The position numbers and the translations under genes are program-made. A stretch of 24,875 nucleotides of DNA. It comes from Flavobacteriaceae bacterium UBA3478 (lineage in GTDB: Bacteria > Bacteroidota > Bacteroidia > Flavobacteriales > Flavobacteriaceae). Positions 1 through 7,406 of this stretch are shown here, in pieces. The number at the start of each line of letters is the position of its first letter. Within the stretch, counting starts at the first letter, position 1. The DNA is taken from positions 1 to 24,875 of the forward strand of contig DFQX01000062.1 in assembly GCA_002381155.1 (NCBI GenBank). The letters run 5' to 3'. Below the pieces are notes generated by a model. It was not told the DNA's origin and made no database searches. It worked only from the letters and a program-made list of their open reading frames with translations.

Positions 1-1466
1 TCCTCAGAGTGGTCCCTATTATCGCCCATCATCCAATAGTAGTTCTTAGTAATACTCACTCGCTCACTTGGGCTACCATTTAGTATAAATTCGCCATCTA
101 CTAGTTCTATACTATTCCCTTCGTATTCAGTTAAAAGCTTCTTGTAGATCGGATAGGTGGTTAAATTCAATTCGATTTCATCGCCTTCTTTGGGTAGGTA
201 AATCGGTCCGAATTGATCTTCATTCCAAGTATATTTGTCGTTTTGCGGAAATATATTGTAACCGCTTACCCCTTTAGGTGTCAAATCCATAGAAACACTA
301 TCGATACTCGGATGCTGCGCTAGCAATTCTGCTCCAGCAAGGGTTAAATTAGCGGTAACCTCAGTAGATAAGGGCTCTTTAAGAGCAATTCGATTTTCTC
401 TTAAAACAGTAACAGGAATACCATCACTCGTAGTATAAAGTTCAATATTTCCTTCAGCGGTTTGATTGACTCCAATCAGATGCGGAACAAGTGCATTGTA
501 CTGATCCTGAGTCAGATTTTCAACGATAAACTTTCTACTGAAGTCGTCGGCATCGGCTTGTATCAATAGATTGGGGGATACTCCTTTTGAACTGTAGACT
601 TTATGATTGTACATGGGTCTTGCACGCTCATCTAGTTCAAGTTGAACACCGTTGATATAAACAAATCCGTCAATGATTTCCAGGGTATCCCCAGGTGTTC
701 CTACGCAACGCTTAACGTAATTTGATTTTTTATCTATAGGCTTTTTGACCCCTTTTTCTTTCACAAAGAATTGTCTCACGGTATCCGCCGGCCAGTTAAA
801 TACAACGATGTCATTCTTTTTAACCTTTTCAATACCGGGAAGTCTTAGATAGGGGATTTGAGGTTTCTTTAAATAAGACTTTACCTTTAAAATAGGTAGG
901 GTGTCATGAACCATAGGAGTGGACACTGCGGTCATAGGGATTCTAGCTCCGTAATGAAACTTACTTACGATTAGAAAATCACCAATTCGTAGCGTTCGTT
1001 CTAGTGAGCCTGTCGGGATCGCATAGGGCTGTAGAAAATAGGTATGAACCAGGGTGGCTGCTACCACCGCAAAGGTTAGGGATGATAGCCATTCACCTGT
1101 TTTGGTTTGTTCTGGTTTCTGACGATTGATTTGAAATTCAGTACTTGAGGCGTAGTTTAGGGGTGCTAGGTAGAGTCCCAAACTTAAAATCACCCAAAGC
1201 ATTTCTATAGATTTAGGTTTCTTTTTAAATGCGTACAAAAGATCAATCCAAAGAACTGGAAATAGGATTAGGTTGATGATCGGCAAAAAGAAGAGAATCG
1301 TCCACCATTTGGGTCGCTCTAAAAAGGAGAGTGCTACGATTAAGTTGTAAACGGGAATGAATGCTTTATAACCCGCCTGACCTGCTTTTTGATAAAGTTT
1401 AAAAGTTCCTAATCCATGTACGAGCTGTACAGCTAAGAAGAAGATAAGCCACTGTATTAAAGTCAT
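1..1466 (-). CDS. lepB: Signal peptidase I (partial, C-terminus beyond left edge)
   Basis: Membrane serine protease that removes signal peptides from exported proteins. The frame opens with ATG at 1464-1466 and stays open to position 1, giving about 488 residues without a stop, so the C-terminal end is missing. The N-terminal ~130 residues hold several hydrophobic segments and the stretch QKAGQAGYKAFIPVYN, resembling the DUF5684 region seen on Bacteroidota signal peptidases. The catalytic box reads AIPTGSLERTLRIGDF with the presumed nucleophile Ser154; the general-base lysine is Lys252 in KRCVGTPGDTL; the family box GDNRDHSE sits at the very edge. Around 100 residues separate Ser and Lys, and a further insertion precedes the last box, as in long Bacteroidota versions (over 500 residues). 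It lies 2 bp downstream of dapB and is the last visible gene of the parA operon. The family is certain; the exact end is not visible. Confidence 0.94.
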   Translation of the reverse strand, partial: MTLIQWLIFFLAVQLVHGLGTFKLYQKAGQAGYKAFIPVYNLIVALSFLERPKWWTILFFLPIINLILFPVLWIDLLYAFKKKPKSIEMLWVILSLGLYLAPLNYASSTEFQINRQKPEQTKTGEWLSSLTFAVVAATLVHTYFLQPYAIPTGSLERTLRIGDFLIVSKFHYGARIPMTAVSTPMVHDTLPILKVKSYLKKPQIPYLRLPGIEKVKKNDIVVFNWPADTVRQFFVKEKGVKKPIDKKSNYVKRCVGTPGDTLEIIDGFVYINGVQLELDERARPMYNHKVYSSKGVSPNLLIQADADDFSRKFIVENLTQDQYNALVPHLIGVNQTAEGNIELYTTSDGIPVTVLRENRIALKEPLSTEVTANLTLAGAELLAQHPSIDSVSMDLTPKGVSGYNIFPQNDKYTWNEDQFGPIYLPKEGDEIELNLTTYPIYKKLLTEYEGNSIELVDGEFILNGSPSERVSITKNYYWMMGDNRDHSE

Positions 1467-1468
1467 TG

Positions 1469-2164
1469 CTACAGGTTTAATACGTCATTCATGGTAAAAA
1501 TACCTTTTTTACCTACAATCCATTCCGCTGCAATTACTGATCCCAGTGCGAAACCGTCACGATTATGAGCCTCGTGACTTAATGTGATCTCATCGATATC
1601 ACTTTTATAGTGTACGTGATGGGTTCCTGGAATTTCTCCCTTACGAATCGAATAGATCGGAAGTTTTTCGGTGGAATCACCTAATTGATATCCGTCAAGT
1701 TCTCTTGATTCAATATGAGGCTGAGCTAGAGAAATAGCCGTTCCGCTAGGTGCATCAAGTTTATGCTTATGATGGATTTCTTCGATGCTTACCTTATACT
1801 GTGAATAGGGTTTTAAGAGTTCTGCAAGTTTTTTATTGACCGCAAAGGCCAAGTTGACACCTAAGCTAAAATTGCTCGAATAGATAAATGCCGTATTATT
1901 CTCTAGTGCCATTTCATTGGCCTTTGGTACTAGGTGATCCCATCCGGTGGTGCCAGAAATAACGGGGATTCCTTGACTTAGTGATAAGGCGACCAATTCA
2001 AACGCTGAATCAGGCGTGCTGAAATTAATCACAGCATCGGCACTTTCAGGAATCGATACCGGGGTATGACTTGTTGCCAAAACAATTCGGTGACCACGCT
2101 CTTCGGCGATCTCCTGAATCCGTTTCCCCATTCGTCCGTATCCCAGTAAAACGAAGTTACTCAT
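1469..2164 (-). CDS. dapB: 4-hydroxy-tetrahydrodipicolinate reductase
   Basis: Cytoplasmic NAD(P)H-dependent reductase of the lysine/meso-diaminopimelate pathway, supplying a peptidoglycan precursor. The 231-residue product starts with the dinucleotide-binding loop GYGRMGKRI. It has SGTTGW near residue 72 and the signature EIHHKHKLDAPSGTA, carrying the catalytic His pair and Lys. It is shorter than the ~270-residue proteobacterial enzyme, which is usual for Bacteroidota. The ATG at 2162-2164 overlaps the stop of the upstream DUF5683 gene in an ATGA arrangement, and lepB starts 2 bp after its stop, so it is surely co-transcribed and probably translationally coupled. Confidence 0.95.
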   Translation of the reverse strand: MSNFVLLGYGRMGKRIQEIAEERGHRIVLATSHTPVSIPESADAVINFSTPDSAFELVALSLSQGIPVISGTTGWDHLVPKANEMALENNTAFIYSSNFSLGVNLAFAVNKKLAELLKPYSQYKVSIEEIHHKHKLDAPSGTAISLAQPHIESRELDGYQLGDSTEKLPIYSIRKGEIPGTHHVHYKSDIDEITLSHEAHNRDGFALGSVIAAEWIVGKKGIFTMNDVLNL

Positions 2165-2769
2165 AAGGTTATTTTTAGATTTAAACCGATTTCAGCTCCC
2201 ATTTGAACAGGGTGCTGCCGTAGAATCGGTTGAATAGAAACATTTAAATCTTCATTCATATTAAAGGGTTTTAGATGCGCGTCAACGCTTGCATCTAAAA
2301 CGTTCAGTAAATAAAGACCAATGGCGATTAAGAGGGATGAGTCTCTCTGGCTTTGAGCTTTTTTTTGCGCCTCTTCTAAGGCACGGTCAGAAACATCAGG
2401 ACCAATACCATCGAGATTGACATCATAAAATTCATCGGTAGAAAAACCTGCCGATCGCAACTTAAATGCGTTCCGATAACGCAAGTATTCGGTTTGATTA
2501 AATTGATAAACAAATACACCGGTACCTACGGCTGCCCAAGCTAATGGAACCTTCCAGTATTTTCGATTATAAAATTGACCCAAACCAGGAACGGCTGCAG
2601 ATAAGAAGCTTGCCCGAGAAGGAGATAATGGGTCTAGCGCTCTCTCTAATCTGCGCTGTTCACGTTCTAATTTACGTTCTTGTTTTGCTTCATCTTTGGT
2701 AGTAGTGGCTTCTTGGGCATACGCTCGTCCCAAAAACAATAAAAAAATGATGAAGTAGATTTTATTCAC
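2161..2769 (-). CDS. DUF5683 domain-containing membrane protein
   Basis: Function unknown. The 202-residue product has a signal peptide (MNKIYFIIFLLFLGRAYAQ, likely cut after the Ala-Gln region). A highly charged Lys/Glu/Arg-rich stretch (about residues 25-45) follows. A hydrophobic region containing PGLGQFYNRKYWKVP then resembles the DUF5683 pattern, and a second hydrophobic segment lies near residues 144-162. The start is GTG at 2767-2769; no later in-frame start keeps the signal peptide. It overlaps the end of parB by 8 bp and the start of dapB by 4 bp, so it is locked into the operon. From general knowledge, this family occurs at this position (parA-parB-x-dapB-lepB) in many Flavobacteriales. 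A role linking the envelope to segregation is possible but unproven. Confidence 0.85.
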   Translation of the reverse strand: MNKIYFIIFLLFLGRAYAQEATTTKDEAKQERKLEREQRRLERALDPLSPSRASFLSAAVPGLGQFYNRKYWKVPLAWAAVGTGVFVYQFNQTEYLRYRNAFKLRSAGFSTDEFYDVNLDGIGPDVSDRALEEAQKKAQSQRDSSLLIAIGLYLLNVLDASVDAHLKPFNMNEDLNVSIQPILRQHPVQMGAEIGLNLKITL

Positions 2770-3637
2770 CCAAAAGTTGCTTTTTAAGCTGTATTAAATC
2801 TTTTGTAGAACTAAAAGTAATGGTGATCGAACCCGAACCACTTTGTGATGCTTTTAACTGAACCTTTCGGTTTAGTCCTTGTTCAAGATCGTCAATAGCG
2901 CTCAGCACTTTCTTAGAAGGACCCTTTACTTCTGATTTTTCGTTCTTTTGAGAACCGTATTTTCTAACCAATTCTTCGGTTGCCCTTACAGATAATGATT
3001 TGTTAAGAACACTAACTAAAAGCTCAATTTGCGCTACTTCATCTTCTATAGCCATTAACGCCCTGCCGTGTCCCATCGATATTTCTCGTCTTCTCAACGC
3101 ACCCTGAACTTGTGGATGAAGTTTTAGAAGTCTTAAGTAATTCGTAATGGTAGACCTTTTTTTACCTACTCTTTTACTCATTGAATCTTGAGTAAGGTCG
3201 ATCTCGTCAATCAATCTTTGATAAGACAAAGCAATTTCGATAGGGTCTAAATCCTCACGCTGAATATTCTCAACTAAGGCCATCTCTAGTGACTCCTGGT
3301 CGTTGGCTTCTCTGACAAAGGCAGGGATAGATTCTAGTTTAGCCAGTTTACTAGCTCTTAATCTGCGTTCTCCTGATACCAATTGATAGCTGCCGTCACT
3401 AATTTTACGAACAGTAATCGGCTGTATAATGCCTAATTCACCGATCGACTGAGCCAAGTCAGCTAAAGCTTCTTTATCAAAAGTAGTTCTAGGTTGATAA
3501 GGGTTTACAGCAACTTCATCAGGATGTATAAAGGCCATCATTGGGCTATTAATCGCACTGATTGACGTATCCTTATTGGGATCTTGAAGTAGGGCAGATA
3601 ATCCTTTTCCTAAAACAGGCTTTCGAGTTTTACTCAT
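2762..3637 (-). CDS. parB: Chromosome partitioning protein ParB (CTPase clamp)
   Basis: DNA-binding CTP-dependent clamp that loads at parS sites near the origin and partners ParA in chromosome segregation. The 291-residue product shows the N-terminal ParB/Spo0J domain with NPYQPR (45-50), the CTP-binding motif GERRLRA (89-95) and ENIQRE (123-128). A helix-turn-helix follows (about 149-171), then a linker and a C-terminal dimerisation region from about residue 240. The ATG at 3635-3637 overlaps the parA stop as ATGA, indicating coupled translation. I saw no obvious parS-like palindrome within the window. Length and motifs are those of an intact ParB. Confidence 0.96.
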   Translation of the reverse strand: MSKTRKPVLGKGLSALLQDPNKDTSISAINSPMMAFIHPDEVAVNPYQPRTTFDKEALADLAQSIGELGIIQPITVRKISDGSYQLVSGERRLRASKLAKLESIPAFVREANDQESLEMALVENIQREDLDPIEIALSYQRLIDEIDLTQDSMSKRVGKKRSTITNYLRLLKLHPQVQGALRRREISMGHGRALMAIEDEVAQIELLVSVLNKSLSVRATEELVRKYGSQKNEKSEVKGPSKKVLSAIDDLEQGLNRKVQLKASQSGSGSITITFSSTKDLIQLKKQLLGE

Positions 3638-4422
3638 GATTTCTTTTTAGATTTCTTAGCAGGCTTACGCTGCACTATTTCTTTGGCTAGGCTCAAATAA
3701 TTAGCCGCTCCTTTACTGCTGGCATCATAACTAATGATACTTTCTCCGAAACTTGGAGCCTCACTTAGTTTTACGTTTCTCTGAATGATTGTTTCGAAAA
3801 CCATGTCGCTAAAATGCTTTTTAACCTCTTCAACGACTTGATTAGAAAGACGTAATCTCGAATCGTACATAGTGAGTAGCATTCCTTCGATATCGAGATC
3901 TTTGTTGTATAACTTTTGGACGCTTTTGATGGTATTCAAAAGTTTGCCAAGCCCCTCTAGCGCATAGTATTCGCATTGGATCGGTACGATTACCGAGTCA
4001 GCAGCTGTCAGTGCGTTCAGGGTTAAAAGCCCAAGCGATGGGGCGCAATCAATGATGATATAATCGTAATCGTCTTTAACACTGCTGATAGCCTCCTTTA
4101 GCATATATTCCCTGCGTTTCTTCTCGATAAGCTCTATTTCAATGGCTACAAGATCAATATGAGCGGGAACGATTGAAACGTTTGGTGAATTGGCAGGATA
4201 AATCACTTGGTCTACACCTGCGGTGTGCTCTAACAATTGATAAGTGCCTAATCCTACATTTTCTATATCTATACCAAGACCCGATGAGGCATTCGCCTGC
4301 GGATCGGCATCAATTAGTAAAACTTTTTGTTCTAATGCCCCTAAAGCCGCAGAAAGATTGACTGAAGAGGTAGTCTTACCTACACCACCTTTTTGGTTAG
4401 CAATAGCAATGATTTTTCCCAT
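3634..4422 (-). CDS. parA: Chromosome partitioning ATPase ParA (Soj)
   Basis: Deviant Walker-type ATPase that drives ParB-DNA complexes apart and often coordinates replication. The 262-residue product has the P-loop KGGVGKTT (11-18) with the signature lysine, the switch I motif DADPQAN (39-45) and the Walker B motif IIIDCAPSLG (near 122-131). It ends in a Lys-rich tail (KPAKKSKKKS) that may aid non-specific DNA binding. It is the first gene of the parA-parB-DUF5683-dapB-lepB operon. An 83-bp gap upstream (4423-4505) contains a plausible -10 element on the minus strand. The short length without an N-terminal HTH marks it as a chromosomal type. Confidence 0.96.
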   Translation of the reverse strand: MGKIIAIANQKGGVGKTTSSVNLSAALGALEQKVLLIDADPQANASSGLGIDIENVGLGTYQLLEHTAGVDQVIYPANSPNVSIVPAHIDLVAIEIELIEKKRREYMLKEAISSVKDDYDYIIIDCAPSLGLLTLNALTAADSVIVPIQCEYYALEGLGKLLNTIKSVQKLYNKDLDIEGMLLTMYDSRLRLSNQVVEEVKKHFSDMVFETIIQRNVKLSEAPSFGESIISYDASSKGAANYLSLAKEIVQRKPAKKSKKKS

Positions 4423-4440
4423 GATACTTATAAAGAAGGT

Positions 4441-4448
4441 CTAAAATA
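4441..4448 (-). promoter_or_regulatory. Putative -10 element upstream of parA
   Basis: On the minus strand the bases read TATTTTAG, a 7/8 match to the Bacteroidota -10 consensus TAnnTTTG, 18 bp upstream of the parA ATG. No convincing -33 TTTG was found at the expected distance, so this is a tentative call. Confidence 0.35.
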
Positions 4449-4505
4449 CAATTTTAGAAATGCAGCTAAAAACCTTTCTTGAAAATGTTGAAAATTGAAG
4501 GTGTA

Positions 4506-4826
4506 TTATTGGTCTTTTGGAAGGCTGTCTTTCATCTCAATGATGAAAATATCCTCGTTGTTTTTTTTGAAGAAATACTGTTCTCTTGCAAAGCGTTCCT
4601 TTTCAATAGAATCGGCGAACTTTTTTAAAAGTGCTTTATCTCTTGATATTTCAGATTCTAAATAGGTCTTCTCTTGTTCTAAGTCTTTGATTTCTCTGCT
4701 AAGTTGCCATTGAATTAGAATAGAGTTCGAGTCAAAGAATAGCATCCAAACGATAAAGAAACTGGTTATCAGTAGGTAAATATTCTTGAATTGGCTGAGC
4801 CATGTTAGAAGCTTCGTCTTTTTCAT
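4506..4826 (-). CDS. FtsB/DivIC-family septum formation initiator
   Basis: Small single-pass inner-membrane protein of the divisome (FtsB/DivIC family), expected to form a coiled coil with an FtsL-like partner. The 106-residue product has a transmembrane helix near residues 17-34, then a Glu/Lys-rich coiled coil (about 42-75) ending with RFAREQYFFKKNNEDIFII. That tail is the family's characteristic 'ARE..y.fKk..E..f.I' pattern. I chose ATG 4824-4826, which shares one base with the udk stop (TGATG); a GTG directly before it would add one residue. The coupling with udk suggests co-transcription. The family assignment rests on architecture and this C-terminal pattern. Confidence 0.85.
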   Translation of the reverse strand: MKKTKLLTWLSQFKNIYLLITSFFIVWMLFFDSNSILIQWQLSREIKDLEQEKTYLESEISRDKALLKKFADSIEKERFAREQYFFKKNNEDIFIIEMKDSLPKDQ

Positions 4827-5431
4827 CACACCATTTGCTGAATGGCTTTTATCACAAATTGAACAGAACGATCGTAGTGATGATTGTTGTTAATGATAAT
4901 ATCCGCCTCGGACTTAGAAGCTTCAATGTAGTTCTGATGCATCGGCTTTACTTGCTCGGTATATCTTCGAAATACTTTGGTTAGTTCTTGTCCGCGTTCA
5001 GCAGTATCCCTAAGTACTCTCCTCATTAATCGGTGATCTTCATCAGTATCAATATAAATCCATAGGTCAACCATCGATTTTATTTTTGGATGATTCATGA
5101 GCAGAATACCTTCTAATAATAGAATGGGGGTGGGGCTCATCGGATCCGTTTCGGATTCTCTAGTTTCTTTTACAAAACTGTACACAGGAGCGGGTATCGT
5201 ATTCCCTTTTTTTAACTCTTGAAGATGTTTTTCTAACAAGTCGTAATCGAAGGCACTGGGATGATCAAAATTTTGTACACTGCGCTCCTCCGGGCTTAAA
5301 TGATCCAGTGGATTATAGTACCTGTCTTGCGAGAGCACAGTAAGTTGATTCTTATCGAATCCTTCGGCGATGGCATTGACAATAGAACTTTTGCCGCTCC
5401 CTGACCCACCTGTGATACCTATGATAAACAT
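4826..5431 (-). CDS. udk: Uridine kinase
   Basis: Cytoplasmic pyrimidine-salvage kinase phosphorylating uridine (and usually cytidine) with a nucleoside triphosphate. The 201-residue product has the P-loop GITGGSGSGKSS (5-16), SQDRYY (substrate-binding Asp), DHPSAFDYDLL, LLLEGILLM (Walker B-like) and the lid region MRRVLRDTAERGQ. This is the family order, and the length is typical (~205). It overlaps the following FtsB-like gene and has its own candidate promoter in the 37-bp gap from anmK. Phosphoribulokinase-like relatives share the fold, but the motifs and size favour Udk. Confidence 0.92.
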   Translation of the reverse strand: MFIIGITGGSGSGKSSIVNAIAEGFDKNQLTVLSQDRYYNPLDHLSPEERSVQNFDHPSAFDYDLLEKHLQELKKGNTIPAPVYSFVKETRESETDPMSPTPILLLEGILLMNHPKIKSMVDLWIYIDTDEDHRLMRRVLRDTAERGQELTKVFRRYTEQVKPMHQNYIEASKSEADIIINNNHHYDRSVQFVIKAIQQMV

Positions 5432-5450
5432 CCTTTACAAATTAGATTCT

Positions 5451-5458
5451 CAAAGTTA
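5451..5458 (-). promoter_or_regulatory. -10 element for udk
   Basis: The minus strand reads TAACTTTG, an exact match to TAnnTTTG, 19 bp upstream of the udk ATG and between the anmK stop and the udk start. A -33 TTTG was not recognised; it would fall near the anmK stop codon. Confidence 0.5.
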
Positions 5459-5468
5459 CGAATTGCGG

Positions 5469-6545
5469 CTAGATACTAGCTATTTTACCTGAGGATGTGT
5501 CTTTTGTTGCACCGGTAACGCTTCGTAGAACATTGATTTTCGAATGAACTCTTAACCATCCCATAAGCGCAAAGATGATAGCCTCTTTATATTCAATGAG
5601 ATAGGGCTCTGGAATCACAAGTTTAAAACTAGGATCTAAGTATTTTTCAATGCGAGATGTGAGGAACGTATTGTACGCTCCGCCACCTGTGACTAAAACT
5701 TTAGAGCGTTTTGAATCGGATTCGGATAAGTTAATCGATTGGGCAATTTGATATCCAATGTGTTCGCAACACGTATTTAATAAATCAGCAATCGAATAAG
5801 ATCCCTTGTCGAATAAGGGTTGCATTTGACTAAAATACCAAGTCTTGTCTAGGGATTTTGGGGCGGTTATCTTGAAATAATCTAGATCATTCAATTCGTC
5901 AAAGAGATCTAGAATGAACTGTCCAGATTCAGCGATGCTTCCTCCCTTATCGTATTCTTTCCCAAGTTTTTGTGCTAACTCGTTGAGAGGGGTGTTACAC
6001 ATTGAAATATCATATGCAATCGCACTATCGTTTTGTTTATAGGAGATGTTGGAGATACCCCCGAGATTCAAACAATACTCGTACTCCTTAAAAAGAGTAG
6101 TGTCACCTATGGGAACTAGAGGAGCTCCTTGACCTCCGAGAAGAACATCCTCGGTTCGAAAATCGTAAACAACGGGCAGGTTGAGTTGTTGCGCCCAGTA
6201 GGTTCCATCGCCGATCTGTACGGTGATTTTATTCTCTGGTTCATGTTTAACGGTATGTCCATGGCTGGCTATTAGATCTACTTTCACATCAAGTTGCTTC
6301 AAAAAAGTTTTAAGACACTCCAGAGCGAATTGGCTGAATGACTGGTCTAATAGAGATCCAAGTCGTTTATCTTCTGCATTGGCCTCTTGTAAGGCTTTTT
6401 TGAGTGGGGGAGAAATAGGGTAGGTTTGTCCCTTGATCCAACGGTATTGAATCTGTTTTTCAGATTCGTAGAATTGAACGCAGCAAAGGTCTATTCCGTC
6501 TAAAGAACTTCCAGACATCAGTCCAATTACCGTTTTGCTTGTCAT
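5469..6545 (-). CDS. anmK: Anhydro-N-acetylmuramic acid kinase
   Basis: Cytoplasmic enzyme of cell-wall recycling. It hydrolyses the 1,6-anhydro ring of anhydro-MurNAc and phosphorylates it to MurNAc-6-phosphate. The 358-residue product shows the ATP-binding start GLMSGSSLDGID (8-19), SHGHTVKHEP, QIGDGTYWAQ, VVYDFRTEDVLLGGQGAPLVP (with the family Asp and Gly-rich loop), LNLGGISN and VLVTGGGAYN, all in the expected ASKHA-fold order. Length is usual for the family (~355-370). It is divergent from murQ, which acts on its product, with starts only about 40 bp apart. Confidence 0.95.
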   Translation of the reverse strand: MTSKTVIGLMSGSSLDGIDLCCVQFYESEKQIQYRWIKGQTYPISPPLKKALQEANAEDKRLGSLLDQSFSQFALECLKTFLKQLDVKVDLIASHGHTVKHEPENKITVQIGDGTYWAQQLNLPVVYDFRTEDVLLGGQGAPLVPIGDTTLFKEYEYCLNLGGISNISYKQNDSAIAYDISMCNTPLNELAQKLGKEYDKGGSIAESGQFILDLFDELNDLDYFKITAPKSLDKTWYFSQMQPLFDKGSYSIADLLNTCCEHIGYQIAQSINLSESDSKRSKVLVTGGGAYNTFLTSRIEKYLDPSFKLVIPEPYLIEYKEAIIFALMGWLRVHSKINVLRSVTGATKDTSSGKIASI

Positions 6546-6566
6546 TGCTGGTTATGCTTGAGAACG

Positions 6567-6574
6567 AAAAGATA
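6567..6574 (-). promoter_or_regulatory. Putative -10 element for anmK
   Basis: The minus strand reads TATCTTTT (7/8 to TAnnTTTG), 21 bp upstream of the anmK ATG. It lies directly back-to-back with the murQ -10 element, so the two promoters would share or exclude polymerase binding. No clear -33 box was seen. Confidence 0.4.
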
Positions 6575-6575
6575 C

Positions 6576-6583
6576 TATGTTTG
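6576..6583 (+). promoter_or_regulatory. -10 element for murQ
   Basis: Reads TATGTTTG, an exact TAnnTTTG match, ending only 4 bp before the ATG at 6588-6590. If used, the transcript would start almost at the start codon and be leaderless or nearly so. A TTG at 6558-6560 could be a short-spaced -33 element (15 bp), closer than the usual ~19. Confidence 0.5.
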
Positions 6584-6587
6584 TGTT

Positions 6588-7397
6588 ATGAAACCACAAA
6601 AAGTAACTGAAAGCGATTCACATTACGGTGATTTAGAAAAAAAATCTGCCTTGGAACTTGTTCAAATTATTAACTCCGAGGACGCCAAAGTTGCAAATGC
6701 GGTAGCGCAGACTTTGCCAGAAATCGCCGAGCTAGTTGAAAGGATTTTACCTCGTTTTCTTTCAGGGGGGAGACTTTTTTATATCGGAGCTGGCACCTCA
6801 GGCCGTATAGGAATCTTAGACGCCTCTGAAATACCACCTACTTACGGGCTTGATCATGATCGAGTTATTGGTTTAATTGCGGGAGGTGATTCTGCGATTA
6901 GAAAGGCAGTTGAATTTGCAGAAGACAATGAAGATGGGGCATGGACAGATCTTTTAGAGTTTCAGCTGAATGAAAAGGATTCAGTTATTGGGATTACAGC
7001 TTCGGGTACTACTCCCTATGTATTGGGAGGAATTAAGAAGTGTAGAGAAAACGATCTATTAACTGCCGGAATCTCTTGTAACCCCAACAGTCCACTCTCA
7101 GATATAGCCGAAATTGCCATAGAGGCAGTCGTTGGCCCGGAGGTAGTCACAGGAAGTACACGGATGAAAAGTGGAACTGCTCAAAAAATGATCCTCAATC
7201 TCATATCTACGACCCTAATGATTCGCGCCGGTCTTGTTTTAGATAACAAGATGGTGAACATGCAATTGAGTAATAACAAACTTTGGGATCGAGGGGTTCG
7301 TTATATCGTCGAAGCCTTGTCAATTTCAAATGAAGAGGCCTTAGAAGCTTTAAAAAAACACGGGTCTGTTCAGTCAGTTTTAAACGCTTACGCTTAA
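6588..7397 (+). CDS. murQ: N-acetylmuramic acid 6-phosphate etherase
   Basis: Cytoplasmic SIS-domain lyase that cleaves the lactyl ether of MurNAc-6-phosphate, giving GlcNAc-6-phosphate and D-lactate, the step after AnmK. From ATG 6588 the product is 269 residues. The frame also opens at TTG 6558, but the extra ten residues precede the usual start of the family. Motifs: GGRLFYIGAGTSGRIG, DASEIPPTYG (catalytic Glu81), KAVEFAEDNE (second conserved acid, Glu109), VVGPEVVTGSTRMKSGTAQK (sugar-phosphate loop), and a C-terminal helical tail. There is no clear Shine-Dalgarno sequence, and a -10 element lies just upstream. It ends 3 bp from the convergent sugar dehydrogenase gene. Confidence 0.95.
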   Translation: MKPQKVTESDSHYGDLEKKSALELVQIINSEDAKVANAVAQTLPEIAELVERILPRFLSGGRLFYIGAGTSGRIGILDASEIPPTYGLDHDRVIGLIAGGDSAIRKAVEFAEDNEDGAWTDLLEFQLNEKDSVIGITASGTTPYVLGGIKKCRENDLLTAGISCNPNSPLSDIAEIAIEAVVGPEVVTGSTRMKSGTAQKMILNLISTTLMIRAGLVLDNKMVNMQLSNNKLWDRGVRYIVEALSISNEEALEALKKHGSVQSVLNAYA

Positions 7398-7406
7398 TAA
7401 TTAAGC
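7392..7406. repeat. 15-bp palindrome holding both convergent stop codons
   Basis: GCTTAAT-A-ATTAAGC is a perfect 7-bp inverted repeat around one base. It contains the TAA of murQ (7395-7397) and the TAA of the convergent gene (7401-7403). The stem is AT-rich and not followed by a T-run, so it is a weak terminator at best. Confidence 0.5.

Noticed and set aside
2762..4505. parS site near parAB
   Set aside because: No sequence resembling TGTTNCACGTGAAACA was seen in or near the operon; the site may lie outside the window.
7392..7406. Functional terminator between murQ and the sugar dehydrogenase gene
   Set aside because: The palindrome is AT-rich with a one-base centre and no T-run, so it would form a poor RNA hairpin; listed only as a repeat.
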